Below the pieces are notes generated by a model. The model worked only from the letters and a program-made list of their open reading frames with translations, searched no databases and was not told the origin of the DNA. Position numbers and translations under genes: made by a program. From Cellulomonas sp. NTE-D12 (GTDB taxonomy: Bacteria > Actinomycetota > Actinomycetes > Actinomycetales > Cellulomonadaceae): a DNA stretch of 64,000 nucleotides. Positions 41,751 through 50,578 of this stretch are shown here, piece after piece; the stretch's first letter is position 1, and every line of letters starts with the position of its first letter. The DNA is taken from contig NZ_AP026442.1 of NCBI RefSeq assembly GCF_027923705.1, positions 1,240,001-1,304,000 on the forward strand, read 5' to 3'.

Positions 41751-42518
41751 GTGACCGCAGCACTGGCCCTGTTCGACCTGGACGACACGCTCGCGCCCTC
41801 CAAGAGCAAGGTCGGCGACGAGGTGATCGACATGATCGTCGCCCTCACCAAGGTCGTGCAGGTCGGTGTGATCTCCGGCGGCCGGTTCGAGCAGTTCGAC
41901 GCCCAGCTGCTCTCGTCCATCCACGACGACGCGGCGCTCGGCCAGATCCACGTGCTGCCGACCTGCGGCACCCGCTACCTGGTGCACCAGGGCGGCGACT
42001 GGACCGAGGTGTACTCCGAGCCGCTGACCGCGGACGAGGCGGACCGCGCGACGGCCGCCCTCGAGGAGGGCGCCAAGGCGCTCGGCCTGTGGGAGGAGAG
42101 CACCTGGGGCGACCGCATCGAGCTGCGCGGCAGCCAGGTGACGTTCTCGGCGCTCGGCCAGGCGGCCCCGGTGGACGCCAAGGCGGCGTGGGACCCGGAC
42201 GGGCGGAAGAAGGAGTCCCTGCGGGCCTACGTGGCGGAGAAGCTGCCGGACCTCGAGGTGCGCTCCGGTGGGTCCACCTCCGTGGACATCACCCGCAAGG
42301 GCATCGACAAGGCGTACGGCGTCAACCGGCTGCTCGACCGCCTCGGGCTGCGCCCCGACCAGGCGGTGTTCTTCGGTGACCGGCTCGACGAGGGCGGCAA
42401 CGACTACCCGGTGATCGCCACGGGGGTGCCCTGCATCGCGGTGACCGGCTGGGAGGACACCCCGGCCAAGGTCCGCGTGGCCATCCCCGAGGCGTTCGCA
42501 GCCGATCTGGCTCGCTGA
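41751..42518 (+). CDS. HAD-superfamily hydrolase (phosphomannomutase-like, IIB)
   Basis: The 255-residue product has HAD motif I (ALFDLDDTLAPSKS), motif II (VGVISGGR), a lysine in the RKGIDKAYG segment and motif IV (VFFGDRLDEGGNDYPV). The order and the cap 'RIELRGSQVTFSALGQ' match eukaryotic-type phosphomannomutase-like HAD-IIB proteins. It should act on a phosphorylated sugar in the cytoplasm. GAAGGA precedes the GTG start. It is 11 bases from rlmC, so the two are co-transcribed. Confidence 0.88.
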   Translation: MTAALALFDLDDTLAPSKSKVGDEVIDMIVALTKVVQVGVISGGRFEQFDAQLLSSIHDDAALGQIHVLPTCGTRYLVHQGGDWTEVYSEPLTADEADRATAALEEGAKALGLWEESTWGDRIELRGSQVTFSALGQAAPVDAKAAWDPDGRKKESLRAYVAEKLPDLEVRSGGSTSVDITRKGIDKAYGVNRLLDRLGLRPDQAVFFGDRLDEGGNDYPVIATGVPCIAVTGWEDTPAKVRVAIPEAFAADLAR

Positions 42519-42529
42519 CCGGTCCGCTC

Positions 42530-43657
42530 GTGCGGTGCGGCTACTTCGAGGCGGGGGTCTGCAGGTCCTGCACCCTGCTGGAGCAGCGGTACGACGAGCA
42601 GGTGCGGGCCAAGCAGGACGCGTGCGTCCGGGCGCTCGGCGACCCTGACGGGCTGGTGTGGCTGCCGCCGGTGACGGGGCCGCAGGAGCGGTTCCGCAAC
42701 AAGGCGAAGCTCGTGGTGGGCGGCACCGTCGACGCCCCGACCCTCGGGATCCTCGACGGTGCGGGTCGCGGCGTCGACCTGCGTGAGTGCGGGCTGTACG
42801 AGCCGGCGATCAGCGACGTGCTGGAGCCGTTGGCCCGCTGGATCGCGGCCGCCCGCCTGGTGCCGTACGACGTGCCGTCGCGCGTCGGCGAGCTCAAGCA
42901 CGTGCTGCTGACGGCGTCGCCGGACGGCGAGCTGATGCTGCGGCTGGTGCTGCGGTCCACGGAGGCCCTGGCCCGGATCCGCAAGCACCTGCCGGCGCTC
43001 CAGGAGGCGCTGCCGGCGCTCGCGGTCGCCTCGGTGAACGTGCAGCCGGCCCACGCGGCCGTGCTCGAGGGTGAGCGGGAGATCCCGCTCACCGAGCGGC
43101 AGACCCTGCGCATGCGGGTGAACGACGTAGACCTGCACCTGCGGCCGCGCAGCTTCTTCCAGACGAACACCGCCGTGGCGGCCATGCTCTACCGGCAGGC
43201 AGCCGCGTGGATCGACGAGGTGGCGCCGGCCACGGTGTGGGACCTGTACTGCGGGGTGGGCGGGTTCGCCCTGCACGCCGCGGCACCGGGACGCGAGGTG
43301 ACCGGCGTGGAGGTGAGCGCGGAGGCGGTGGCCAGCGCCGAGGCGAGTGCTGCGGAGCTGGGTCTCGACGGCATGCGCTTCCTCGCCGGCGACGCCACGT
43401 CGTTCGCCCGGACCGCGGCACGGGCGCCCGACCTGGTGGTGGTGAACCCGCCTCGACGAGGGCTGGGTGCGGAGCTGGCCGGCTGGCTCGAGGCGTCGTC
43501 CGTCCGGTCGGTGCTGTACTCCAGCTGCAACTCGGACTCCCTGGCGCGGGACCTGGCCGCGATGGCGTCGTGGCGGCCCCGCCGTGCGCGGCTGCTGGAC
43601 ATGTTCCCCCAGACCACGCACGCCGAGGTGCTGGTGCTGCTCGGGCGCGAGGGCTGA
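42530..43657 (+). CDS. rlmC: 23S rRNA (uracil-C5)-methyltransferase RlmC
   Basis: The 375-residue product is a TrmA/RumB-type methyltransferase that uses SAM to make 5-methyluridine in 23S rRNA. N-terminal Cys for a 4Fe-4S cluster are in CGYFEAGVCRSC and 'LRECGLY'. The SAM motif is 'VWDLYCGVGGFALHAA', with DLVVVNPPRRGL following. The catalytic Cys is in YSSCNSDSLARDL and the base Glu in HAEVLVLL. The length and the CGYF start point to the RlmC branch rather than TrmA or RlmD. The start is a GTG at 42530. Confidence 0.9.
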   Translation: MRCGYFEAGVCRSCTLLEQRYDEQVRAKQDACVRALGDPDGLVWLPPVTGPQERFRNKAKLVVGGTVDAPTLGILDGAGRGVDLRECGLYEPAISDVLEPLARWIAAARLVPYDVPSRVGELKHVLLTASPDGELMLRLVLRSTEALARIRKHLPALQEALPALAVASVNVQPAHAAVLEGEREIPLTERQTLRMRVNDVDLHLRPRSFFQTNTAVAAMLYRQAAAWIDEVAPATVWDLYCGVGGFALHAAAPGREVTGVEVSAEAVASAEASAAELGLDGMRFLAGDATSFARTAARAPDLVVVNPPRRGLGAELAGWLEASSVRSVLYSSCNSDSLARDLAAMASWRPRRARLLDMFPQTTHAEVLVLLGREG

Positions 43658-43690
43658 CCGGACCTCTGACCGGACCCCTGGCCGGACCCC
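43655..43690. repeat. Three tandem 12-bp repeats at the rlmC stop codon
   Basis: TGACCGGACCTC, TGACCGGACCCC and TGGCCGGACCCC follow directly, the first containing the rlmC stop codon. The repeat fills nearly all of the 45-bp gap to the convergent YjbR-like gene. It may be slippage-derived; no function is apparent. Confidence 0.7.
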
Positions 43691-43702
43691 GCGGCGGGCA
43701 CC

Positions 43703-44155
43703 TCAGCGCCGCGTGGTGCCGCCGGGCTGCCGGGGCTCGCGCGGCCGTCGGACCGTCGCCGGCTCCGGCCGCCAGAGACCCGCCGCGAGCAGGCCCCGGG
43801 TCCGGCGGGACAGGTTGGCGTGCACCGTCCGGTACGAGTCCACCAGGAGCTCCTCGAGCAGCTGGTCCGGCACCTGGTCGTCGTCCAGCCGTGCCGTCAG
43901 CCAGTGCCGGTGGTCCATGTGCCAGCCGGGCAGCAGCGTCGGGAACTCACGGCGCAGCGCGGCGCCGTCCTCCGGGTCCACCTTGACGTTGAGCCGGTAG
44001 GGCGCCGACGCCCCGACCAGGGCGAACATCCGGCCTGCGACCTTGTACACCGCGGTGGTCGCGTCGAACGGGTGCGTGAGCTCGGCCCACTCCAGCCCCA
44101 TGGCCACGGCGTGCAGGTGCGCACGACGAGCTGCGGGATCGACGTCCTCGGTCAC
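43703..44155 (-). CDS. MmcQ/YjbR-family protein
   Basis: The product is about 150 residues with the MmcQ/YjbR pattern: 'AHLHAVAMGLEWAELTHPFDATTAVYKVAGRMFALVGAS', 'LNVKVDPEDGAALRREFPTLLPGWHMDHRHWLTARLD' and 'DQLLEELLVDSYRTVHANLSRRTR'. Members are small double-wing proteins, some suggested to bind DNA; the role is uncertain. I chose the GTG at 44155, seven bases after a TAGCGT box (leaderless). A GTG at 44161 is in frame. Confidence 0.85.
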   Translation of the reverse strand: MTEDVDPAARRAHLHAVAMGLEWAELTHPFDATTAVYKVAGRMFALVGASAPYRLNVKVDPEDGAALRREFPTLLPGWHMDHRHWLTARLDDDQVPDQLLEELLVDSYRTVHANLSRRTRGLLAAGLWRPEPATVRRPREPRQPGGTTRR

Positions 44156-44290
44156 GCCCACGACGCTATCGGGCACCCCCGACAGCGTCGTGGCGGCGCC
44201 GGCCACGCTGCCACAGGAGCCCGTTCGTCTCCCCGGGTGCTCGGCTCGGCTTCGACGCGCGTCGCGACCCGTCGGTGGTAGGACGGGGCC

Positions 44291-45010
44291 ATGCGCAGAC
44301 GGTCGGCAGGGTCCCTGGTCGGCGACCTGTGGGTGGTCCGGCGGGGAACGGGCCGCCCGTTGGTGCTCCTGCACGGCAACGGTGCGAGCCACCTCGAGTT
44401 CGACCGGCTGGTCCGGCGGCTCGCGCCGGACCGCAGCCTCATCGGCATCGACTCCCGGGCGCAGGGGCGTTCCCTGCGCGGCGACGGGCCGCTGACGATC
44501 GCACGCCTGGCGGACGACGTCGACGAGGTGCTCGGTTCGCTCGGGGTGCCGACGGCGGACGTGCTCGGCCACTCCGACGGCGGCAACATCGCGCTAGAGC
44601 TGGCCCTGCGCCACCCGAAGCGGGTCCGCCGCATCGTGATCAGCGGTGCCAACCTCGACCCGAGCGGTCTGCGGCCCAGCCTCCTGCGGACCTTCGCGGT
44701 GGTCCGTGCCGCCTGTGCGCCCGTCGCCGCGTGGTCAGGCTGGGCGAGGCGGCGGGTCGAGCTGATGGACCTCATGCTCCTGGACCCGCAGATCGCCCCG
44801 TCGGACCTCGGGGCCGTGACTGCGCCCGTGCTCGTCGTGGTGGGCGAGCGTGACGTCATCCTGCCCGCCCACACACGCCTGATCGTGTCGAGCCTGCCCG
44901 ACTCGCGGCTGGTCGTGATGCCCGGCGTCGGCCACATGGTGCCTGTGCGCCGCCCCGCCGAGCTGGCGGCCCTCGTCGAGGACTTCCTGGGCGCTCCCGA
45001 CTCGGACTGA
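44291..45010 (+). CDS. Alpha/beta-hydrolase
   Basis: The 239-residue product has a complete alpha/beta-hydrolase core: HGNGA oxyanion motif (LVLLHGNGASHLEF), nucleophile Ser in LGHSDGGNIAL, acid Asp in GERDVILP and His in GVGHMVPV. It lacks a signal peptide and acts in the cytoplasm. The substrate cannot be told. It is alone on its transcript, divergent from the YjbR-like gene. Confidence 0.88.
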   Translation: MRRRSAGSLVGDLWVVRRGTGRPLVLLHGNGASHLEFDRLVRRLAPDRSLIGIDSRAQGRSLRGDGPLTIARLADDVDEVLGSLGVPTADVLGHSDGGNIALELALRHPKRVRRIVISGANLDPSGLRPSLLRTFAVVRAACAPVAAWSGWARRRVELMDLMLLDPQIAPSDLGAVTAPVLVVVGERDVILPAHTRLIVSSLPDSRLVVMPGVGHMVPVRRPAELAALVEDFLGAPDSD

Positions 45011-45085
45011 CCTGTCGACGACCGCTCTCCTCCTCGCGGGCGGGTGTCGGACGTCCGGCGTAACGTCCCTGGCAGGAGGTGGGTC

Positions 45086-45598
45086 ATGGACGTGTCGACA
45101 CTGCTCACGGAGCTGTTCAGCAGGATCCCCGAGGTGCTGCACCGCGCGGCCGGAGGACTGGACGCCGAGGGCCTCGCGTTCCGTCCGGACGCCGACGCGA
45201 ACTCGATCGCCTGGTTGGTGTGGCATGCGGCGCGCGTGCAGGACGCCCAGCTCGCGGACGTCGCCGGCCTCGAGCAGGTGTGGACGTCCGAGGGGTGGGT
45301 CCAGACGTTCGGCCTGCCGCTCGACGCGGGCGACACCGGCTACGGGCACACCTCGGCACAGGTCGCCCAGGTGGTGGTCCCGGCCGAGGACCTGCTCGGC
45401 TACGTCGACGCCGTCGCGGCGTTCGCGGCCGAGTACGTCGGCGGCCTGAACCACACCGAGCTGGACCGGGTGGTGGACCGGCGCTGGCAGCCGCCCGTCA
45501 CGCTCGGGGTGCGGCTGGTCAGCATCGTGGTGGACGCCACCGAGCACGCCGGGCAGGCCGCCTACCTGCGTGGGCTGGTGGACCGCTCCCGCGGCTGA
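45086..45598 (+). CDS. DinB/DUF664-family protein
   Basis: The 170-residue product is a four-helix DinB-like protein: 'LLTELFSRIPEVLHRAAGGLDAEGLAFRPDADANSIAWLVWHAARVQDAQLAD' and a C-terminal 'VVDATEHAGQAAYLRGLV'. The His in VWHAAR and the His in TEHAGQ are the expected metal ligands. Mycothiol-dependent transferases belong to this superfamily, but this member's thiol is not known. AGGAGGT lies five bases before the ATG. Confidence 0.85.
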   Translation: MDVSTLLTELFSRIPEVLHRAAGGLDAEGLAFRPDADANSIAWLVWHAARVQDAQLADVAGLEQVWTSEGWVQTFGLPLDAGDTGYGHTSAQVAQVVVPAEDLLGYVDAVAAFAAEYVGGLNHTELDRVVDRRWQPPVTLGVRLVSIVVDATEHAGQAAYLRGLVDRSRG

Positions 45599-45640
45599 CC
45601 GTGCCGGCGCGCGCCGGCTCCGGCCGGGCCGGCGGCGAGG

Positions 45641-45700
45641 CAGGGAGCTGAGACAGGGAGAGGCAGGGAGCTGAGACAGGGAGCTGAGACAGGGGCTCAG
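45641..45700. repeat. Degenerate tandem repeat CAGGGAGCTGAGA
   Basis: Three exact 13-base copies (45641-45653, 45664-45676, 45677-45689) and two partial copies (45654-45663, 45690-45700) fill the space between two convergent genes and run into the stop of the VOC gene. This looks like recent slippage expansion. Confidence 0.8.
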
Positions 45701-46092
45701 GCAGGGACCGACGGGTCCTCGAGGACGGACAGCACGTTGCCCGCGGGGTCGGTGAACCACGCGATCGGCGGCCCGCCCGCGCCCCGGACCACCCCGGCCT
45801 CGTCGGTCGCCTCCGCCATCGACGGGTAGCGCTCGAACACCACGCCGCGCTCCGTCAGGGTCGCGACGGTGCTGTCGATGTCCCGCACCGGGAAGTTCAG
45901 CACCGTGAACGACGCCGGGGTGTGGTCGGCGCCCTTCGGGTAGACCAGCACGCTGGCGCCCGTCCCGAGCCGGAGCGTCAGCATGCCGTTGTCCACGCCG
46001 ACCGTCAGGCCGAGCACGTCGCGGTAGAACGCGGCCGCCTTGTCGACGTCGTCGACGGAGAAGCCGCTGAACGCGGGTGACTGACCGAGCAT
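45697..46092 (-). CDS. VOC/glyoxalase-family protein
   Basis: The 131-residue product has the VOC pattern: 'FSGFSVDDVDKAAAFYRDVLGLTVGVDNGMLTLRLGTGASVLVYPKG', 'VLNFPVRDIDSTVATLTERGVVF' and 'WFTDPAGNVLSVLEDPS'. It contains the C-terminal metal-site Glu (VLED). Substrate unknown. GGAGGTCACC precedes the ATG at 46092. Its 3' end borders the tandem repeat. Confidence 0.87.
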   Translation of the reverse strand: MLGQSPAFSGFSVDDVDKAAAFYRDVLGLTVGVDNGMLTLRLGTGASVLVYPKGADHTPASFTVLNFPVRDIDSTVATLTERGVVFERYPSMAEATDEAGVVRGAGGPPIAWFTDPAGNVLSVLEDPSVPA

Positions 46093-46207
46093 GGTGACCT
46101 CCGGAGCTGGGACGGCGGGGCGGTGCCGCACCACGACCGGCGCGGACGTCCCCTCATCAACAGACCGGCCGGCGGTGTCGGGCTCATCGCACCGGCCGCC
46201 TCGATCT

Positions 46208-47596
46208 TCAGCCCTCGAGCAGCCCGCCGCCCACCCACGCGCGGATCGCGGCGACGTCGCCCTTGCTCAGGTCCATCCGGGCGCCCCGGCACAGGCCGAT
46301 GACGTTGTCCGCCCACGCCTGCGCCAGCTTCTCGGCCGGGTGGGCGGTGGTCAGCTCGAGGCCGGTGTAGAGGATGCCCGAGATGACGGTGTTCACCGTC
46401 GCGCGACCCACCTGGGCCCCCGCCTTCTGGCAGGCGTCCCGGACGCGTCGGGACGTCTCGGCGCGCTCGAACGGGTGGGCCGCGATGTCCGTCGCGAGGC
46501 CCTCCAGCAGCTTCCGGTAGCCCGAGGCGGGCAGGCCCGGTGTGTCCGTCACGGCGATCACCTGGCGGGTCAGGGCGCTGGGGTCGGTGTCGGCGACCAC
46601 GCCCGGCAGGTCCGCCTCGTCGAACCGCTGCGGGTCCCAGACGTACCCCGGCGGCCGGCTGGTCATGCCGAGCTCCGGCAGCACGCGGCCCAGCCACGCC
46701 GCGAAGCTGCCGGCGCCGCCCCAGCCGGAGCCTGGCAGCCCCGGGTCGGCCTGCTGCGCGGCCTGCGCCACGGCGCCCAGCGGCACCGGACGGTCGGCGC
46801 TGCGGACCCGGTGCAGCACGGCACGGCGGGCGGCCGGCGACGGGTGCGCCTGCGTGGCCGGCGCCGGGGCAGCCGACGCAGAGGCGGCGGCCGGCGTGCT
46901 GGTGCTGGGGGAGCCGGTCGTCGTGCGACCGGATGCCGCGCCCCGCCCCGTGGCCTTCTCCTCGGCACCCGGGCGCTGCTCGGCTGCGGCGGGCTCCGGC
47001 GCGACGGGCTCCGGCGTGGTGGCCGTGAGGGGCTCGTCCGAGAGGGACGTGGTGGTGGTGACGAGCTCGGCCAGGGCGTCGGCCGTGATCACGTTGTCGG
47101 CGACGGCTCGGTAGGCGCTCGCCGCGGGGCTCGCGGTGATGATGGTGACCATGCGGTCGGCGGCGCGGCACCGCAGGGCCAGCGGTGTGAAGTCCGCATC
47201 GGCCGAGACGATGACGAACTCCTCGTACCGGGTGGGCGCCGCGAGGGCGTCCACCGCGTCCAGCACCAGGTTGATGTCCGCGCTGGACTTGCCCTGCTGG
47301 GTCAGCGACGGGCAGTCGACCACCTGGAAGCCGGCGCGCGTGAAGTTGGGCCGGTACACGGAGAACACCGACGGGTTCAGGTAGCAGGCGCGGATCAGGA
47401 ACCGCCGGCTGAACTCGCCCTGCGAGTCGCTGCCGGTCTCCAGCTCGGCCAGCCAGTGCCCGGGGTCGGTGGCGAAGGCCTCGGCCGCGGCGGGGTCGAG
47501 GCGGCGCAGCCCGATGTAGACGTTGTCGAAGTCCACGAACAGGGCGCACCGCACGCGGCGGCCACCGTCCGTGCGGGCCAGGGTGTCGGTGCTCAC
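46208..47596 (-). CDS. NYN-domain nuclease-like protein with LOTUS (OST-HTH) domain
   Basis: The 462-residue product starts with a NYN (PIN-like) domain, residues ~15-180: 'ALFVDFDNVYIGLRRLD', 'DINLVLDAVDALA' and 'FVIVSADADFTPLALRCRAA', giving the acidic metal-site residues. A Thr/Pro/Ala-rich linker (~180-255) and an OST-HTH/LOTUS domain (~258-325) follow. A final ~130 residues are helical. LOTUS domains bind RNA or recruit RNA enzymes, so this is a likely RNA-processing factor. The GTG start is weakly supported by GGGGAAG upstream. Confidence 0.87.
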   Translation of the reverse strand: MSTDTLARTDGGRRVRCALFVDFDNVYIGLRRLDPAAAEAFATDPGHWLAELETGSDSQGEFSRRFLIRACYLNPSVFSVYRPNFTRAGFQVVDCPSLTQQGKSSADINLVLDAVDALAAPTRYEEFVIVSADADFTPLALRCRAADRMVTIITASPAASAYRAVADNVITADALAELVTTTTSLSDEPLTATTPEPVAPEPAAAEQRPGAEEKATGRGAASGRTTTGSPSTSTPAAASASAAPAPATQAHPSPAARRAVLHRVRSADRPVPLGAVAQAAQQADPGLPGSGWGGAGSFAAWLGRVLPELGMTSRPPGYVWDPQRFDEADLPGVVADTDPSALTRQVIAVTDTPGLPASGYRKLLEGLATDIAAHPFERAETSRRVRDACQKAGAQVGRATVNTVISGILYTGLELTTAHPAEKLAQAWADNVIGLCRGARMDLSKGDVAAIRAWVGGGLLEG

Positions 47597-47752
47597 CGGG
47601 CCATCTTCCCCGGTGCCGGGCGCAGGACGCGCCGTTGCGGCCCGCGTCGCGGCCGTCCTGTCCTGAACGGCGGCTGCCCGCCATGCAAGACGGGACGGCG
47701 CCGACGCGTCGTCCGGGCGGCCGACCGGCGCCGTCTGGACCACTATGGAGAC

Positions 47753-48022
47753 GTGATCGCACAGCACGTCGTGGTGCACGGACAGGTCCAGGGCGTGGGT
47801 TTCCGCTGGTGGGCGGCACGCGAGGCGGACCGGCTCGGGGTGACGGGCTGGGTGCGCAACCGCCCCGACGGGGCCGTGGAGGCGCTGGTGGAGGGGGAGC
47901 CCGAGCCGGTGCAGACGATGGTCGACGAGCTGGCCAGCGGCCCGCGGCACGCCGCGGTCAGCGGGGTGGAGGTCGAGGAGGCCACACCGACGGGGTCGAC
48001 GCGCTTCGTCGTCGAGCCGTAG
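47753..48022 (+). CDS. acyP: Acylphosphatase
   Basis: The 89-residue product is a complete acylphosphatase: VHGQVQGVGFRWWAAREA holds the phosphate-binding Arg, and GWVRNRPDGAVEALVEG holds the catalytic Asn. It hydrolyses the carboxyl-phosphate bond of acyl phosphates. The GTG start at 47753 has GGAGA just upstream. It is followed after 62 bases by a NUDIX gene with its own -10 box. Confidence 0.95.
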   Translation: MIAQHVVVHGQVQGVGFRWWAAREADRLGVTGWVRNRPDGAVEALVEGEPEPVQTMVDELASGPRHAAVSGVEVEEATPTGSTRFVVEP

Positions 48023-48084
48023 CGACCGCTTCGTCGTCGAGCCCCAGCCGCTGCGCCGTGGCGTCCGACGTAGCATGCCGACCC

Positions 48085-48552
48085 GTGGCCACCCCCGACT
48101 TCGTCCTCGCCCTGCGAGCCAAGGTGGACCACGACCTGCTGTGGCTCTCGGGGGTGACCGCCGTGGTGCTCGACGCCTCCGGGGACCGCGTGCTGCTGGT
48201 GCGGCGCTCCGACGACGGCCGCTGGACGCCCGTGACCGGCATCATCGACCCCGGGGAGCAGCCGGCCGCCGCTGCCGCCCGGGAGGTGCTCGAGGAGGCC
48301 GGCGTGGTGGCCGTGCCGGAGCGGCTCGCCCGGGTGCGGGCGCTGCCGCCCATGACCTACTCCAACGGCGACCGGTCCCAGTACCTCGACCTGACCTTCC
48401 GGTTCCGGCACGTCAGCGGCGACCCCTACCCGGCCGACGGCGAGAACACCGAGGCGGCCTGGTTCGAGCTCGGCGCGCTGCCGGCGCTGGACCCGGAGAT
48501 GCACGGCCGGCTGGCCGTCGCGCTCGGGGACGGTCCGACGCTGTTCGACTGA
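48085..48552 (+). CDS. NUDIX hydrolase
   Basis: The 155-residue product has a full Nudix box G-x5-E-x7-REV-LEEAGV (GIIDPGEQ to LEEAGVVAV). It hydrolyses a nucleoside diphosphate linked to another moiety; the true substrate is unknown. The segment 'YSNGDRSQYLDLTFRFRHVSG' follows as in ADP-ribose-type relatives. The GTG start lies eight bases after TAGCAT (leaderless). Confidence 0.92.
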   Translation: MATPDFVLALRAKVDHDLLWLSGVTAVVLDASGDRVLLVRRSDDGRWTPVTGIIDPGEQPAAAAAREVLEEAGVVAVPERLARVRALPPMTYSNGDRSQYLDLTFRFRHVSGDPYPADGENTEAAWFELGALPALDPEMHGRLAVALGDGPTLFD

Positions 48553-48597
48553 CGCGGTCGTCGGGCCGGCCGCCTCGACCGACGCGGGCCGCCGACG

Positions 48598-49497
48598 TCA
48601 GGACGAGACGTCGGCCGTGGTGAAGCGGCTCCACGCGAGCGCGCCGAACACCGCCACCCAGGCGGCCTGCACGCCGACGCCGGTCCAGAGCACGTGGGAG
48701 TCGGGCGCGATCCGCAGGAACTCGGCGAAGTCGAGCCAGTGGTGGGTCAGCAGGTACGGGTGGATGCGCGACAGGGCCGGCAGCGTGTCCAGCACGGCGC
48801 TGACCACCGCGGTCACCACGGTGGCCGCCATCGCGCCGATCGGCACCTCGGTCAGCGTGGAGAAGAACAGCCCGACGGCGACCAGCCCCGTCATGGACAC
48901 CCCGACGTAGAGCACGATGCCCGTCACGCGGAGCACCGAGTTGCCGATGGGCACGGACCCGCCGGAGATCAGCGCGATGTCGTGCACGCCGAACAGTGCG
49001 GCGCCGACGATCAGTCCCACGACGGCGATCGCCAGCACCGCCGCGGCCACGAACGCCAGGGCGCCGAGCGCCTTGACGGCCAGCAGCCGGGCTCGTGCGA
49101 CCGGCACCACGAGCAGGTAGCGCAGCGTGCCGGCGTTGGCCTCACCGGCGAGCGAGTCGCCCGAGGCGATGCCGACGGTCAGCGGCAGCAGGAAGGGCAG
49201 GCAGAGGAACAGAGCGGCGACGACGAGGAACAGGCCGTTCTGGGCCACCCGGCCGATGAACCCGGGGCCCTCGCCGGCCGTCGACGTGTCCTGCGTGAAC
49301 CAGATCATCAGGCCGATCAGGAGCGGCACCATCGCCAGCCCGGCCAGGAGCACCTGGTTGCGGCGACGGCCGAACACGAGCCGCAGCTCGCTGCGGACCA
49401 GCCGGCCCGTGGCGCCCCGCTGCGGCGACGGTCGGTCGAAGGGTTCGCCGGTGGGTGCGGGCTCGGGCGCGACCACCACGGGCTCAGCGGGCGACAT
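48598..49497 (-). CDS. ABC-2 type transporter permease
   Basis: The 299-residue product has six membrane helices after an N-terminal Pro-rich cytoplasmic stretch ('RLVRSELRLVFGRRRNQVLLAGLAMVPLLIGLMIWF'). 'GIASGDSLAGEANAGTLRYLLVVPVARARLLAVKALG' is the usual loop of ABC-2 permeases. The start overlaps the 3' end of the ATPase gene by 14 bases, so both are translated together. With that ATPase and the LolA-like protein it forms an envelope-related operon. Confidence 0.9.
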   Translation of the reverse strand: MSPAEPVVVAPEPAPTGEPFDRPSPQRGATGRLVRSELRLVFGRRRNQVLLAGLAMVPLLIGLMIWFTQDTSTAGEGPGFIGRVAQNGLFLVVAALFLCLPFLLPLTVGIASGDSLAGEANAGTLRYLLVVPVARARLLAVKALGALAFVAAAVLAIAVVGLIVGAALFGVHDIALISGGSVPIGNSVLRVTGIVLYVGVSMTGLVAVGLFFSTLTEVPIGAMAATVVTAVVSAVLDTLPALSRIHPYLLTHHWLDFAEFLRIAPDSHVLWTGVGVQAAWVAVFGALAWSRFTTADVSS

Positions 49498-50578
49498 CGA
49501 AACCCTCCCCGGTCAGCTCGACGAACACCTGCTCCAGGCTCGGTCTGCGCACGTCCAGCCCCAGCAGGGGGACGTCGGCACCGACCAGCGCGGCGGAGAC
49601 CCGGTCGGCCGGGACCTCGCCCAGCAGACCGTCCACGCGGTCGCCGGTCACCGACACGTCCGAGAGGCCGAGGCCGGTGAGCACCCGTGCGGCGGCGGGT
49701 GCGTCCGCCGCGGTGGTCGTGACTGTCGCCCGGGTGGTCCGCGAGTCCGTCAGCTCCGAGCGGGCGCCGGACAGCACCAGCCGGCCGCGGCTCATGATGC
49801 CGACGTGGGTGCACACCTGCTCGATCTCGGCGAGCAGGTGCGAGCTCACCAGCACCGTGGTGCCGGCCGCGGACAGCTCCCGGATCAGGTGCCGCACCTC
49901 GCGGGTCCCCTGCGGGTCGAGGCCGTTGGTCGGCTCGTCGAGCAGCAGCAGCTCGCGCGGCCGCAGCATCGCCGCGGCGAGGCCGAGCCGCTGCTTCATG
50001 CCGAGGGAGTACTGGCGGTACTTCTTGGAACCGGCCGCGGTCAGACCGACCCGGTCGAGCGCCGCGTCGATCCGGTCGGCGGCGGTGCGGGGGTCCGCCG
50101 TCGCGTCGACCGCGTCGAGCCGCTGCAGGTTCGCCCGCCCGGACAGGTACGGCTGGAAGGCAGGACCCTCGACGAGTGCGCCGACGCGGGGCAGCACCGC
50201 GGCAGCCGCGTCCGGCATCGGCTCGCCGAGCAGCCAGGCCTGGCCGCTCGTCGGGCGCACCAGGCCCAGCAGCATGCGGATCGTCGTCGTCTTGCCGGAG
50301 CCGTTGGGGCCGAGGAAGCCGAACACCGCACCGCGGGGCACCTCCAGGTCCAGGTGGTCGACGGCCACCTGACCGGACCGGAAGCGCTTGGTCAGCCCGC
50401 TGGTGCGGATGGCGGACGTCCCGCCGACCGCGGGTTGCGTGGTGGGACGGATCGCGGTGGCGGTGGTGGCGGTCGCCGCGGACGTGCCGGTACCCGGCGC
50501 CGCAGCGCCGGGTACCGAGGAACCCTCAGGTGGGGTGCCGGGAGCGGAGCCCCTGACCCCTGTCGGCAGCCCGGTCAT
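49484..50578 (-). CDS. ABC transporter ATP-binding protein
   Basis: The 364-residue product has an unusual ~60-residue Ala/Thr/Pro N-terminal extension before a standard ABC ATPase: Walker A GPNGSGKTT, signature 'YSLGMKQRLG', Walker B LLLLDEPTNGLDP and switch His VSSHLL. A C-terminal ~90-residue domain follows, as in BcrA/NatA-type exporters. The ATG overlaps the stop of the LolA-like gene (ATGA). It powers the permease at 48598-49497. Confidence 0.92.
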   Translation of the reverse strand: MTGLPTGVRGSAPGTPPEGSSVPGAAAPGTGTSAATATTATAIRPTTQPAVGGTSAIRTSGLTKRFRSGQVAVDHLDLEVPRGAVFGFLGPNGSGKTTTIRMLLGLVRPTSGQAWLLGEPMPDAAAAVLPRVGALVEGPAFQPYLSGRANLQRLDAVDATADPRTAADRIDAALDRVGLTAAGSKKYRQYSLGMKQRLGLAAAMLRPRELLLLDEPTNGLDPQGTREVRHLIRELSAAGTTVLVSSHLLAEIEQVCTHVGIMSRGRLVLSGARSELTDSRTTRATVTTTAADAPAAARVLTGLGLSDVSVTGDRVDGLLGEVPADRVSAALVGADVPLLGLDVRRPSLEQVFVELTGEGFDVAR

